A stretch of DNA of 64,000 nucleotides from Lelliottia wanjuensis (GCF_030238365.1 NZ_JASSOT010000001.1:248001-312000); one strand, 5' to 3'. Positions 1 to 10,340 are shown, counted from the first letter of the stretch. Program-made: numbers and translations. The notes: generated by a model from the letters alone, not told the origin.

Positions 1-789
1 CCGCCGGATGTGGCGGATAAACGCGATGCCGCTGAGAAGCGCCAGCCCAAACCAGTTGATGACCGACGCGCTGATGGCGTGGTCGGCGGCGTGCGGGCTG
101 GCAAAACTGTTGGTCGCCATGATCGCCGCGCCGAGCAGGGTGGCGGATAGTAGCGCTCCCTTGAGATCAAACGGTTGTCCGCTCAACGCCGGTTTGTGCG
201 GTATGGATTTGAAAGCCAGCATCAGGGCGAGCAGACCGGGCACAACGTTAATCGCGAATAACCACTGCCAGCTCAGGGCACTAAGAAGGAATCCTCCCAG
301 CACGGGCGCGACGGCGGTGCTGGAGGCGATAAGTAATGCATTCAGGCCGAGGATGCGGCCTAACAATCTTCCCGGAAATACTGAACGCAGTATCGCCGGA
401 GCGATGCTTAAGGTGGCAGCGCCGCCCACCCCCTGCAAAACACGCATGACGATCAGGGTTTCGGCGTTTGGCGCGAGCGCGCAGCCGAGTGAGGTCAGGG
501 TGAAGAGGCTCAGGCCGAAGATAAACACCGGCCTGAAGCCAATGCGCGTGGCCAGTGCCGCGAAGATTAGCAGCGTCATGGCCGCCGAAAGCAGATACCC
601 GTTGGCGAACCAGACGGCCACCGGGGCGGCAACGTTCAGCGCATGCGACATCTGCGGCAGGGCGATGTTCACCATTGAGCCGTCAAAAACCGCCATCAGG
701 GTAGAGGTCATGACGGCGGCCATCACCCATCCACGTTCGCGACCCGGCAAGCCTTCGTCTCCGGCTTTATCAGAAAAGAGTTCCATCAT
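1..789 (-). CDS. MFS drug-efflux transporter, DHA2/EmrB-QacA type (3' end outside window)
   Basis: This reading frame starts at 789 on the minus strand and stays open for 263 codons to the window edge, so the C-terminal part is missing. The N-terminus has a short cytoplasmic tail and then successive hydrophobic segments with the MFS motif-C-like stretch typical of antiporters, plus TSTLMAVFDGSMVNIALPQM, the TM1 signature of DHA2 14-helix pumps. It probably exports a drug or toxic metabolite by proton antiport across the inner membrane; the substrate is unknown. It is transcribed divergently from the LysR gene at 917, which is therefore its likely regulator. The family call is firm and the substrate is not. 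Confidence 0.85.
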   Translation of the reverse strand, partial: MMELFSDKAGDEGLPGRERGWVMAAVMTSTLMAVFDGSMVNIALPQMSHALNVAAPVAVWFANGYLLSAAMTLLIFAALATRIGFRPVFIFGLSLFTLTSLGCALAPNAETLIVMRVLQGVGGAATLSIAPAILRSVFPGRLLGRILGLNALLIASSTAVAPVLGGFLLSALSWQWLFAINVVPGLLALMLAFKSIPHKPALSGQPFDLKGALLSATLLGAAIMATNSFASPHAADHAISASVINWFGLALLSGIAFIRHIRR

Positions 790-916
790 CTGTGTCTCAT
801 CAGCAAGTGTGTGTATGGGTGAAACTCTATTCCCTGACCAGGAGAGGCGGAAGACGCAGCATTGATACTGTATAGTTGCATCAGACGCCTTATCTCTTGT
901 TCACCGGAGTTCTCTG

Positions 917-1834
917 ATGACCGATCCCGATTTTAATCTGTTGATTGCGCTGGACGCGCTGCTGACAGAGGCCAGCGTGGCGGGTGCCGCGCGAAGGATG
1001 AATGTGAGTACCTCTGCGATGAGCCGCACGCTGGGCCGGCTGCGGGAGGTGACGGGCGATCCGCTCCTGGTTCGCGCTGGCCGGAATATGGTGTTGACGC
1101 CCTTTGCCGTGGCCAGCCGGGAGAGGGCGCGTAATACGATGCTGGAGGCGAGGGCGGTACTGCAACCCTCCGCGGAATCACTCAATCTGGCGGAGCTGGA
1201 AAGGGTGTTTGTCGTGCGCGCCAATGACGGATTTATCGAGGCGTTCGGCCCGGCGTTGATTACCCAGGTTGCCGAAGCGGCGCCTCAGGTGTGCCTGCGC
1301 TTTGCGGCCAAACCGGAGAAAAGCTCGCGCTCCCTGCGAGAAGGTCTGGTGGATCTGGAAATTGGCGTGCTGAGCCAAATGGGACCGGAAATTCGTGTTC
1401 AGGCGCTGTTTCGCGATCGCTTTGTTGGCGTGGTCCGCCACGATCATCCTCTGGCGGCATTAGCCGCCGTCAGCGTCAGCGATTACATTGCGTGGGGGCA
1501 TGTGGTGGCTTCCCGCCGGGGCCAGATGCAGGGACCGGTGGACGAGGCGTTAGCCGAACGGGGTCTGACGCGTAAAATCGCCAGCGTGGTACCGGGGTTC
1601 CCTGCGGCGCTGGCGGTCGCCGAAGCGTCCTCTCTGATCGCGCTGGTTCCCGCGTCATTTTTGCATCGCCCGCAAACCTCCGCCCGGCTGCATGCGTTTG
1701 AGTTGCCGTTTAAAACCCGGACCATCACCGTCTCACAAATGTGGCACCCGCGGCTGGAAATGGATCCGGCTCACCGCTGGCTGAGAAAAACGGTGTTGGC
1801 CGTTTGCCGGGAGATTCAGGGTGAAGCCATGTAG
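917..1834 (+). CDS. LysR-family transcriptional regulator
   Basis: The 305-residue length is typical of LysR regulators. The N-terminal winged helix-turn-helix covers about residues 5-63 (LLTEASVAGAARRMNVSTSA, then MSRTLGRLREVTGDPLLVR), followed by a LysR substrate-binding domain from about residue 90. It resembles the NodD/SyrM-like branch, in which the first residues read DPDFNLLIALDALL. The 127-bp gap to the divergent efflux gene that ends at 789 should hold both promoters and the operator, so it most likely controls that pump. The inducer is unknown. Confidence 0.9.
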   Translation: MTDPDFNLLIALDALLTEASVAGAARRMNVSTSAMSRTLGRLREVTGDPLLVRAGRNMVLTPFAVASRERARNTMLEARAVLQPSAESLNLAELERVFVVRANDGFIEAFGPALITQVAEAAPQVCLRFAAKPEKSSRSLREGLVDLEIGVLSQMGPEIRVQALFRDRFVGVVRHDHPLAALAAVSVSDYIAWGHVVASRRGQMQGPVDEALAERGLTRKIASVVPGFPAALAVAEASSLIALVPASFLHRPQTSARLHAFELPFKTRTITVSQMWHPRLEMDPAHRWLRKTVLAVCREIQGEAM

Positions 1835-2183
1835 TCGCGAATCATTTTTATTACGTTATGGCTTAACGATATTATTTCCATAAGTCTTTAACGTCTGCTT
1901 TAAATTATTCTAAAAGACGAACGCATCATTCATTAAAATTCCTTAAAGAATAATTAAATTATGATAATTAATTAGAAAACACTTTCTGAACATACACATA
2001 GGTGTTGCCAGTCTCACATTCCAGATGCTTCATCCTTTTTAAGGGTGAAGTTTTACAGGTAATTAATTAACATGCTTTGCTCTTGCCCATATTCATTTCT
2101 TGTTAAGAGAATGGCTGAAAAATCAATCGGTATCCGCACAATTTTACCACCAAAGAGTCACTTGACTCTTCAGAGATTAAAAA
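1835..2183. other. AT-rich intergenic region with an inverted repeat before the SapC gene
   Basis: No convincing gene is visible in these 349 bases, which are much richer in A and T than the flanking genes. An inverted repeat with perfect 8-nt arms, AAGAGTCA and TGACTCTT separated by 2 nt, lies at 2153-2170, just upstream of the ribosome-binding region of the SapC gene at 2184. It could be an operator or an mRNA hairpin. The GC drop suggests that this segment and the next gene arrived together. Confidence 0.5.
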
Positions 2184-2945
2184 ATGTCTAATACCATGCT
2201 GTTATATAAAAATGTTACTGCATTGTCTCGTGATACACATAAATCATTAAAACTGGATCCGGTCACCGGTTTCGAAGTCGCGGCGAAGACGCATTGGGTA
2301 CCGACTGCTGGCGTTGAGCTGTATCAGGCGGCGCATCATTATCCTGTTGTTTTCGTCAATGAAAATCATAATGGCGACGTCACTACCACTCCTCTTTTAC
2401 TTCTGGGCCTTGAGGCTGGTCGCAATGACTTTGTCGCGAGTGATTATTCCTGGAAAAAAGGGTGCTATATTCCGGCATTTATTCGCCGCTATCCCTTTGT
2501 GATTGCCGCTGCTAATAAAGACGCCAGTGAATTCACCCTGTGTTTTGATTCTTCTTTCCCCGGTTTTAATAAGAAAAAAGGAAAGGCGCTGTTTACTAAA
2601 GAGGGTAAAAATAGCGAGTTTCTTGAAGAGACGCTTCAGTTTATGAATGGGTTTAATATTGAAATGAAACGCACACGTGAATTTGTTGACCTGCTGAATA
2701 AACATCTGCTTCTTGAAAAATGCGCAGCCCAGATAGTCAGCAGTACCAACGTTGCATTTAACGTTCAGGATTTTCTGGTGGTGAGTGAAAAAAAACTGGC
2801 GAATCTGGACGGAGAGGCTTTGGTTGAACTCAACCAAAAAGGGTATTTGGGCTGGATAACGGCTCATTTAATGTCCCTGTCAAACTTACCCAAACTCCTC
2901 GATATGCATCTGGAGAATAAATCCTCCGCTGACGTCAAACATTAA
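2184..2945 (+). CDS. SapC-family protein
   Basis: This 253-residue protein matches the SapC family (PF07277 type), named after a gene next to the Campylobacter S-layer genes. Recognisable blocks are HYPVVFVNE (about residues 52-60), TTPLLLLGLEAGRNDFV, the WKKGCYIPAFIRRYPF core, and a C-terminal lysine-rich helical part. There is no signal peptide or membrane segment, so it should be cytoplasmic. The family's molecular function is unknown, and the gene is not the sapC of the sapABCDF peptide transporter. It stands alone, between an AT-rich leader and a strong terminator, and its base composition is lower in GC than its neighbours, which suggests horizontal gain. Confidence 0.8.
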   Translation: MSNTMLLYKNVTALSRDTHKSLKLDPVTGFEVAAKTHWVPTAGVELYQAAHHYPVVFVNENHNGDVTTTPLLLLGLEAGRNDFVASDYSWKKGCYIPAFIRRYPFVIAAANKDASEFTLCFDSSFPGFNKKKGKALFTKEGKNSEFLEETLQFMNGFNIEMKRTREFVDLLNKHLLLEKCAAQIVSSTNVAFNVQDFLVVSEKKLANLDGEALVELNQKGYLGWITAHLMSLSNLPKLLDMHLENKSSADVKH

Positions 2946-2976
2946 TCCTGACAACCATCTTGCGGTAAAAATTGAG

Positions 2977-3007
2977 AAAGGCAGCCTGATTTTGAGGCTG
3001 CCTTTTT
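2977..3007 (+). terminator. Rho-independent terminator of the SapC gene
   Basis: A 10-bp stem (AAAGGCAGCC / GGCTGCCTTT) with a 9-nt loop is followed directly by a short T tract, 31 bases after the SapC stop codon. Confidence 0.85.
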
Positions 3008-3086
3008 GCTGTCCGCTTTACACTTTTGGTATCCAGCGTTATCTCTTTTACTATAGACCTCAATTTTTTCAGAAAGAGAGATCGAA

Positions 3087-4568
3087 ATGACGACTCTGCC
3101 GTGGCGGATACGCAGGCGTTTGTGGGCGGTGACAAAACACGCCCTGGTGGTGCTGGGCATTGTGGCGGTCGTGCTGCTGGCCGTGAGAATTTATAAGTCG
3201 CAAACCGGCCCGGCGTTGCATCCCTGGCATACCTGGACGGCGGATGAGTTTTCCGTACAGGAGACCGACCGCGCCAGCTTTGGTGATTTTCTGACGCGCG
3301 AAACGGCAATCTTTCACGATCTACAAACCCAGGTGACGGACAAGCTGGACGAGGCTGACCGGACGCCGCTCAACCGGTTTTATCGTCACAGCCCGATGTG
3401 GCCGGGGCAGTTTCCCGACGACGCTAACCACTCCTTTGTGCTGATGCCGCAGGGCAAACCGAAAGGGGCCGTCGTTCTCCTGCACGGTCTGACGGATTCT
3501 CCCTACAGCGTGCGCAGTATCGCCGTTGATTATCAGCAGCGCGGGTTTGTAGCCGTCGCGCCGCGTCTGCCCGGACACGGCACCGCGCCAGGCGCACTGA
3601 CCAACGTCGACTGGGAAGAGTGGCTGGCCGTCGCGCGTCTTTCAGTGCGCGAAGCCACTCGTCTGGCGGGCAACGACGTGCCGTTGCATCTGGTGGGCTA
3701 TTCCAACGGCGGGGCGCTGGCGATGAAATACGCCCTCGACGCCATTGACGATCCTCATCTGCGTAAACCGCAGCAGCTGATCCTGCTGTCACCGATGATC
3801 CGCGTCCACGCCTTCGCCCGTTTTGCCGGCCTCGCCGGACTGCCTGCGCTGCTGCCGCCCTTTGCTAAAGCGGCCTGGCTCAGCGTGCTGCCGGAATATA
3901 ATCCGTTCAAATACAATTCGTTCCCGGTGAATGCCGCCCGCCAGTCCTGGCAGTTAACTCAGGCGCTGCAAAAACAGATCAACATCCTGGCACGCCAGAA
4001 CAAACTGACGGCACTCCCGCCGGTGCTGGCGTTTCAGTCGGTGATGGATTCGACCGTCAGCACGCGCGGGGTGGTCGATTCCCTGTTTAACCTCCTGCCG
4101 GAAAACGGCAGCGAGCTGGTGCTGTTCGATATCAACCAGGCGAGTACGCTGCGCCCGCTATTCAGGCCGGGATCTTATGTGGCTGTGAATGCGCTGCTAC
4201 CGCCCACGCCGCGCCGGTTCGCGATCACGGTAGTTACCAATGCGTCTGCGCAGACCTTAGATACCGTCGCCCGAACCACGGCGGCAGGGGCAAAAGATGA
4301 AACCGTCCAGCCGTTGACGACGCCGTATCCGCGCGATCTCTACTCCTTATCCCACGTGGCGATCCCGTTCCCGCCGACGGACGATCTGTACGGCATTGAA
4401 CCGGTGGATCCACGGCGTTACGGTATTAATCTGGGTAACATCGCCCTGCGCGGTGAGACCTCCACGCTGGTGGTGGGAATGGATTCCCTGATGCGCGTGA
4501 CCTCGAATCCGTTTTACGGGTATATGCTGGAGCGGATTAATCAGCGAATTATCCCCGACAAGGGATAA
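3087..4568 (+). CDS. Membrane-anchored alpha/beta hydrolase
   Basis: The 493-residue protein has one N-terminal hydrophobic segment (about residues 18-36, ALVVLGIVAVVLLAVRI) after a basic stretch, consistent with a signal anchor. The hydrolase core follows: VVLLHGLTDSPYS (oxyanion-hole HG) near residue 131 and the nucleophile elbow GYSNGG near residue 203. It resembles serine lipases/esterases or carboxylesterases; the substrate is unknown. RBS AGAGAG lies before the ATG. Its last codons contain the first of four HipB-type operators, so its 3' end overlaps the hipBA control region; it is not obviously part of the toxin-antitoxin system. Confidence 0.8.
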   Translation: MTTLPWRIRRRLWAVTKHALVVLGIVAVVLLAVRIYKSQTGPALHPWHTWTADEFSVQETDRASFGDFLTRETAIFHDLQTQVTDKLDEADRTPLNRFYRHSPMWPGQFPDDANHSFVLMPQGKPKGAVVLLHGLTDSPYSVRSIAVDYQQRGFVAVAPRLPGHGTAPGALTNVDWEEWLAVARLSVREATRLAGNDVPLHLVGYSNGGALAMKYALDAIDDPHLRKPQQLILLSPMIRVHAFARFAGLAGLPALLPPFAKAAWLSVLPEYNPFKYNSFPVNAARQSWQLTQALQKQINILARQNKLTALPPVLAFQSVMDSTVSTRGVVDSLFNLLPENGSELVLFDINQASTLRPLFRPGSYVAVNALLPPTPRRFAITVVTNASAQTLDTVARTTAAGAKDETVQPLTTPYPRDLYSLSHVAIPFPPTDDLYGIEPVDPRRYGINLGNIALRGETSTLVVGMDSLMRVTSNPFYGYMLERINQRIIPDKG

Positions 4569-4648
4569 ATCGTAAATATCCCTTTGCGAGGATAATTTGC
4601 TTTTATCCGCGATCGGGGATATTTTAAATTTATCCGCGATCGGGGATA
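4550..4648 (+). promoter_or_regulatory. Four HipB operators upstream of hipBA
   Basis: Four copies of TATCC-N8-GGATA, the HipB operator established in E. coli, lie at 4550-4567, 4577-4594, 4604-4621 and 4631-4648. Each copy starts exactly 27 bp after the previous one. The last two share the identical spacer GCGATCGG. The first overlaps the stop codon of the upstream hydrolase. They should mediate co-operative autorepression of hipBA by HipB and HipA. Confidence 0.93.
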
Positions 4649-4660
4649 AAAGAGGACACC

Positions 4661-4912
4661 ATGAAAATTACCACATCCGCTACGCTCGCTAACGCGATAC
4701 GCGATCAGCGTAAATCGCTGCAGCTGACACAGGCAGAGACCGCTGAACGTGTGGGCATGAAGCAGACCACCGTGTCAGGCTTTGAGCAAAACCCGGATAC
4801 CAGTAAGCTGGAAACGCTGTTCCGTCTGCTTTCCGCGCTGGAACTGGAATTACACGTCGTCCCGCGCGGCGCAGCTGCTGACAAGGACAGCGGCTGGACT
4901 CAGGAGTGGTAA
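4661..4912 (+). CDS. hipB: HipB antitoxin and autorepressor
   Basis: HipB is the DNA-binding antitoxin of the HipA kinase. The 83 residues contain a Cro/CI-type helix-turn-helix (about residues 9-60: LANAIRDQRKSLQLTQAETA, then TVSGFEQNPDTSKLETLF). The C-terminal tail ends in EW, as in E. coli HipB, where this tail inserts into HipA and acts as a degradation signal. It is 5 residues shorter than the K-12 protein at the N-terminus. It is followed directly by hipA (stop at 4910-4912, ATG at 4913). Operators upstream match the HipB consensus. Confidence 0.93.
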   Translation: MKITTSATLANAIRDQRKSLQLTQAETAERVGMKQTTVSGFEQNPDTSKLETLFRLLSALELELHVVPRGAAADKDSGWTQEW

Positions 4913-6220
4913 ATGAAAAATAGTCAGCTCACCGTGGCGATGAATGGCACGGTAGTCGGCACGCTTTATCGTAACGGTAAAGGCGCGATGTCCTGGCAAT
5001 ATGCGCAGACGTGGCTGCAAACGCCCGGTGCGCGTGTGATCTCCCAGTCGCTGCCGCTCACGCCGCGTCGTCAGGAAGGCGAGGCGGTCTATAACTTCTT
5101 CAGCAATTTGCTGCCCGACTCGCAGGCGATTATTGCCCGCTTGCAAACCCGTTTTAAAGTGCCGACCGATCATCCCTTTGATCTGCTGGCAAGCGTCGGA
5201 CGCGACTGCGTCGGGGCGATTCAGCTCTATCCCGACGATATCGCCATGCCTGCAGTCACGCAGATACATTCCACGCCGCTGACGGATGCGGACATTGCGA
5301 CGCTGCTCGACGGATACCGTAACGCGCCGCTGGGCATGAGCGACGACCAGGATTTTCGAATTTCCCTTGCCGGGGCTCAGGAGAAAACCGCGCTGCTCTG
5401 GCATCAGGGGCAGTGGCAGCGACCGCACGGCAGCACGCCGACCAGCCATATCTTTAAACTCCCAATCGGGAAAATCGAACAGAACAATATCGATCTGACG
5501 GAAAGCTGTGAGAACGAGTGGCTTTGCCTGCAGATTGCTCGGGAGTTTGGTTTCGCCGTTGCGGATGCATCCTTAGCGACCTGGGCGGATAAAACGGTGC
5601 TGGTCGTTGAGCGTTTCGACCGCAGATGGTCGCGGGACGGAAGTTGGCTGATGCGACTCCCGCAGGAAGATATGTGTCAGGCGCTGGGGTATTCCCCGGC
5701 GCTGAAATATGAGTCTCACGGCGGCCCCGGTATTGCGGAAATCATGACCCTGTTACTGGGTTCGCGTCGCGCTTTGCAGGATCGCGATACCTTTTTCCGT
5801 ACGCAGATCTTCTACTGGCTGATTGGCGCCATTGATGGCCACGCGAAAAACTTCAGCGTGTTTATCGAGCCGGAATCTTCGTATGTCATGACACCGCTGT
5901 ACGACATCCTGTCGGCTTATCCCATTCTGGGCGCAAAGGGCATCTCTGCACAGAAAGCGAAAATGGCGATGGCGCTACAGGGTAAAAACCGTCAGTACCA
6001 CTGGGCGCAAATTCAGCCGCGTCATTTCCCGGCCACGGCTGAACGTGTCGGTTTCTCGGCCGCGCGGGCGAGGGCCATGATGGCGGAGATTGGAACCATG
6101 ACGCCTGATGTCATTGATAAAGTGAGTGCGCTGTTACCCGCTGATTTTCCTTCGCATATTAGCGAGGCGATTTTCCGCGGGATGGAAAAGCAGGCGGAAA
6201 GGCTGCTCAGGGCGGAATAA
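4913..6220 (+). CDS. hipA: HipA serine/threonine-kinase toxin
   Basis: HipA phosphorylates glutamyl-tRNA synthetase (GltX) in E. coli, stalling translation and producing persister cells. This 435-residue protein keeps the E. coli landmarks: NFFSNLLPDS near residue 61, the phosphorylation loop DFRISLAGAQEKT with the regulatory serine at residue 151 (Ser150 in K-12), VERFDRRW near 232, and the kinase residues D308 in GAIDGHAKN, N313 and D331 in LYDIL. All catalytic positions are present, so the toxin should be active. It forms an operon with hipB. In E. coli hipBA also lies close to dif; here about 30 kb separates them. Confidence 0.95.
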   Translation: MKNSQLTVAMNGTVVGTLYRNGKGAMSWQYAQTWLQTPGARVISQSLPLTPRRQEGEAVYNFFSNLLPDSQAIIARLQTRFKVPTDHPFDLLASVGRDCVGAIQLYPDDIAMPAVTQIHSTPLTDADIATLLDGYRNAPLGMSDDQDFRISLAGAQEKTALLWHQGQWQRPHGSTPTSHIFKLPIGKIEQNNIDLTESCENEWLCLQIAREFGFAVADASLATWADKTVLVVERFDRRWSRDGSWLMRLPQEDMCQALGYSPALKYESHGGPGIAEIMTLLLGSRRALQDRDTFFRTQIFYWLIGAIDGHAKNFSVFIEPESSYVMTPLYDILSAYPILGAKGISAQKAKMAMALQGKNRQYHWAQIQPRHFPATAERVGFSAARARAMMAEIGTMTPDVIDKVSALLPADFPSHISEAIFRGMEKQAERLLRAE

Positions 6221-6362
6221 ACCCGCGCTTACATTTACATTGTTTATGTATATACCAGGCAATCTGAAAACGATTTTTTGAGGATATATTATTAGTCGAC
6301 AGCGATAAATTATGATAAACAATCGCTTAAAGACCAAATTATCATGACGGGATACACGCGCT

Positions 6363-7595
6363 GTGCTGACTACACTCATTTATCGAAGCCAGTTAAATTC
6401 ATCCTGTGAACCTTTCAAACTCATTTCACTGGTCGAAAAAGCGAAGCAGCGGAATGCAGGGCTGAACATTACCGGCATTCTGCTGTTTAACGGCGCTGAG
6501 TTCCTGCAAATCCTCGAGGGGAAGGAAGAGAGCGTCGTTAAGCTGTTCCATAAAATCCGCGCGGATAAGCGTCATCACGGCGTGGTGGAGCTGATGCGCG
6601 ATTATGGGCCAAGACGACGCTTCGAAAACGTCGGCATGCTGCTTTTCGATCTGCAGGTCGATACGCCAAAGTCCGTACTGGAATCGGTGCTGCGCTACAG
6701 CAAACTCGAAAGCTATCTCACCTCGGAAGATCGGGTCTTTAAATTCATTCAGTCCTTTATCACCCGGCAAAAGAAGCCAGGGGATGACGGCCTGTTTCGC
6801 CCGGATTACTGGAAGCTGGAGTCCGAAGTCGCGCCTTTTGGTCGTGGCGTCGAAGGCTTGATGACCAATCAGATTTGCCAGTTTGCCTTCCAGCCGATTG
6901 TTGAACCTTCGGAGGGGAAAATCACCTCTCTGGAAGCCCTGATTCGCGGTAACGACGGCGGTAGCCCGGAGCGATTCTTTAACGAGATCCCTGCCGACAA
7001 ACTCTACGAGATTGATCTCCAGACCAAAGCCTATGCCTTCGCGCTGGCGGAGAAGATTGGCATTGGCGATCACAAAATCGCGATTAACCTGCTGCCGGGT
7101 TCGCTGATTAACGTTCCTGACGCGGTGGAGTTTCTGGTCGATAACATCGCCAGACACCATCTGTTGCCTGAGCAGGTGGTGGTAGAAGTGACGGAAAACG
7201 AGATGATTTCCGGCTTCAATCAATTTATCAGCGCCATTAAACAGCTGCGGGTAGCGGGAATAGGGCTGGCGATCGATGATTTCGGTTCGGGCTATGCCGG
7301 GCTGTCGCTGCTCACCAAATTCCAGCCGGATAAAATCAAAATCGATCGGGAAATTGTCAGCGATATTCACCTTAGCGGTCCGAAGCAGGCGATTGTGAAA
7401 TCCATTGTCAGCTGCTGTACCGATATGGAAATTACGCTGGTGGCAGAGGGGATCGAAAAAATGGAGGAGTGGTGCTGGCTGGAGTCTGCCGGTATCAAAC
7501 GCTTCCAGGGGTTTCTGTTTGCCCGTCCGCAGCTGAACGGCGTCGGGGATATTCACTGGCCGCAGGTTAATCCTTCCCATCACACCAGAAACTAA
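6363..7595 (+). CDS. Blue-light-regulated c-di-GMP phosphodiesterase (BLUF-EAL, BlrP1-like)
   Basis: Residues 1-95 form a BLUF flavin domain with the photocycle residues Y7, N31 and Q49. Residues from about 165 form an EAL domain with EALIR at 191, INLLPGS, VVEVTENE, IDDFGSGY, DKIKID, AEGIE and FQGFLF. All expected metal- and substrate-binding motifs are intact, so light-stimulated c-di-GMP hydrolysis is likely, as known for Klebsiella BlrP1. E. coli BluF (YcgF) has lost these residues and instead antagonises a repressor, so this gene belongs with BlrP1. The start codon is GTG with a weak RBS. No bluR-like gene is adjacent. Confidence 0.88.
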   Translation: MLTTLIYRSQLNSSCEPFKLISLVEKAKQRNAGLNITGILLFNGAEFLQILEGKEESVVKLFHKIRADKRHHGVVELMRDYGPRRRFENVGMLLFDLQVDTPKSVLESVLRYSKLESYLTSEDRVFKFIQSFITRQKKPGDDGLFRPDYWKLESEVAPFGRGVEGLMTNQICQFAFQPIVEPSEGKITSLEALIRGNDGGSPERFFNEIPADKLYEIDLQTKAYAFALAEKIGIGDHKIAINLLPGSLINVPDAVEFLVDNIARHHLLPEQVVVEVTENEMISGFNQFISAIKQLRVAGIGLAIDDFGSGYAGLSLLTKFQPDKIKIDREIVSDIHLSGPKQAIVKSIVSCCTDMEITLVAEGIEKMEEWCWLESAGIKRFQGFLFARPQLNGVGDIHWPQVNPSHHTRN

Positions 7596-7649
7596 AAGAC
7601 GACGTGCCCAGGCGATATTTCCCATTGTGCCATGATGTGCTTAAATAGC

Positions 7650-7661
7650 TAAACCGGTTTA
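7650..7661. promoter_or_regulatory. ScrR operator of scrK
   Basis: The perfect palindrome TAAACCGGTTTA, the known ScrR/FruR-type GalR-LacI core, lies 24 bp before the scrK start. It matches the two copies before scrY. Confidence 0.85.
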
Positions 7662-7685
7662 ATTAAAGTTTAGCTTGAGGTGAGC

Positions 7686-8579
7686 ATGAAAAAAATATGG
7701 GTGCTGGGCGACGCCGTGGTCGATCTTCTTCCGGATGGAGAGGGACGACTATTACAGTGTCCGGGCGGGGCGCCAGCCAATGTGGCGGTTGGTATTGCGC
7801 GGCTTGGCGGGCATAGCGCGTTTATCGGCAGAGTGGGCGATGATCCTTTTGGCCGCTTTCTGCGTCAGACATTAATCAGAGAAAAGGTGGATGTAGAGTG
7901 GATGCATCTCGACCCTCTGCATCGCACCTCGACAGTGGTGGTGGACCTGGACGAAAGCGGAGAACGCTCGTTTACCTTCATGGTACGACCGAGCGCTGAT
8001 CTGTTTCTGACGCAAAAGGATCTGCCAGGCTTTCACGAGGGCGACTGGCTGCACGTCTGCTCGATTGCCCTGAGCGCACAGCCCAGTCGTACCACGACGT
8101 TTCAGGCGATGGATGCCATCAAAGCGGCGGGGGGTTATGTCAGCTTTGACCCCAACATTCGTCCCGATCTCTGGCAGGATGATAACCAGTTACGCGAGTG
8201 TCTGATGCAGGCGATGCGTAAAGCCGATGTCGTAAAACTTTCCGTTGAGGAGCTGACCTTTTTGAGCGGACTTGATGAGCTGGAGCCCGCGCTGGCGCTG
8301 GTGGTTAGCCAGTCTCAGTCACCTTTAGTGCTGGTGACAAAAGGCAAAGAGGGCGTTGTCGCCTGGCACAATGGCACCTTGACCGCGTATTCCGCAGCGC
8401 CGGTGGTAAGTGTGGATACCACCGGCGCCGGAGATGCGTTTGTCGCCGGACTGCTGTATGGGCTGGTCAATCATACGGGCGATCTCCCTGCGATCCTGAC
8501 GCTGGCGCAGCGCTGCGGCGCGCTGGCGACCACCTCAAAAGGTGCGATGACCGCGCTGCCTTACCAGCACGAACTGTAA
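7686..8579 (+). CDS. scrK: Fructokinase ScrK
   Basis: ScrK phosphorylates the fructose released when sucrose 6-phosphate is hydrolysed, giving fructose 6-phosphate. The sequence is a PfkB-family sugar kinase: PGGAPANVAVGIARLGG near residues 25-41 (substrate binding) and the signature DTTGAGDAFVAGLLYG near residue 244 with the catalytic Asp. I chose ATG 7686 because GAGGTGA precedes it at good spacing; an in-frame GTG lies at 7680. It is a single-gene unit with its own ScrR operator, upstream of and in the same direction as scrYAB, as in the Klebsiella/pUR400 regulon. Confidence 0.93.
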   Translation: MKKIWVLGDAVVDLLPDGEGRLLQCPGGAPANVAVGIARLGGHSAFIGRVGDDPFGRFLRQTLIREKVDVEWMHLDPLHRTSTVVVDLDESGERSFTFMVRPSADLFLTQKDLPGFHEGDWLHVCSIALSAQPSRTTTFQAMDAIKAAGGYVSFDPNIRPDLWQDDNQLRECLMQAMRKADVVKLSVEELTFLSGLDELEPALALVVSQSQSPLVLVTKGKEGVVAWHNGTLTAYSAAPVVSVDTTGAGDAFVAGLLYGLVNHTGDLPAILTLAQRCGALATTSKGAMTALPYQHEL

Positions 8580-8639
8580 TTACTTTCCCTCCCCAGACCG
8601 CTCGTCTGCGGTCTGAATTGTCGCCCTGGTCACATTTAC

Positions 8640-8711
8640 TAAATCGGTTTAGCAAAAAACATTGCCGATCCAAAATTCAGCAGTTTAGTATCACTCACCT
8701 AAACCGGTTTA
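8640..8711. promoter_or_regulatory. Two ScrR operators before scrYAB
   Basis: TAAATCGGTTTA (8640-8651, one mismatch to the palindrome) and TAAACCGGTTTA (8700-8711) lie 60 bp apart upstream of scrY. Two operators at the scrY promoter are characteristic of the enterobacterial scr regulon and allow ScrR looping or co-operative repression, relieved by fructose or fructose 1-phosphate. Confidence 0.87.
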
Positions 8712-8743
8712 GCAGATTAGCAACTTTCAATAACCTCTTTTAG

Positions 8744-10273
<1,530 letters not shown>

Positions 10274-10280
10274 CCCTTTA

Positions 10281-10301
10281 CGCTCCCGCACTGCGGGGGC
10301 G
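10281..10301 (+). other. Intercistronic hairpin between scrY and scrA
   Basis: Arms CGCTCCCGC and GCGGGGGCG pair around a 3-nt loop with one G-T wobble, 7 bases after the scrY stop. No T tract follows, so it is more likely an mRNA-stabilising or partial attenuation structure that favours porin over permease than a full terminator. Confidence 0.5.
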
Positions 10302-10340
10302 TCACTTACATCATAAAAATGCGTTCAGACAGAGGTGTCT

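Noticed and set aside
8..865. 285-codon plus-strand reading frame
   Set aside because: It is the antisense of the MFS transporter that runs off the left edge on the minus strand; its product has no family features.
6426..7625. 399-codon minus-strand frame opposite the BLUF-EAL gene
   Set aside because: The plus-strand product is a complete two-domain enzyme; the antisense frame is a by-product of codon bias.
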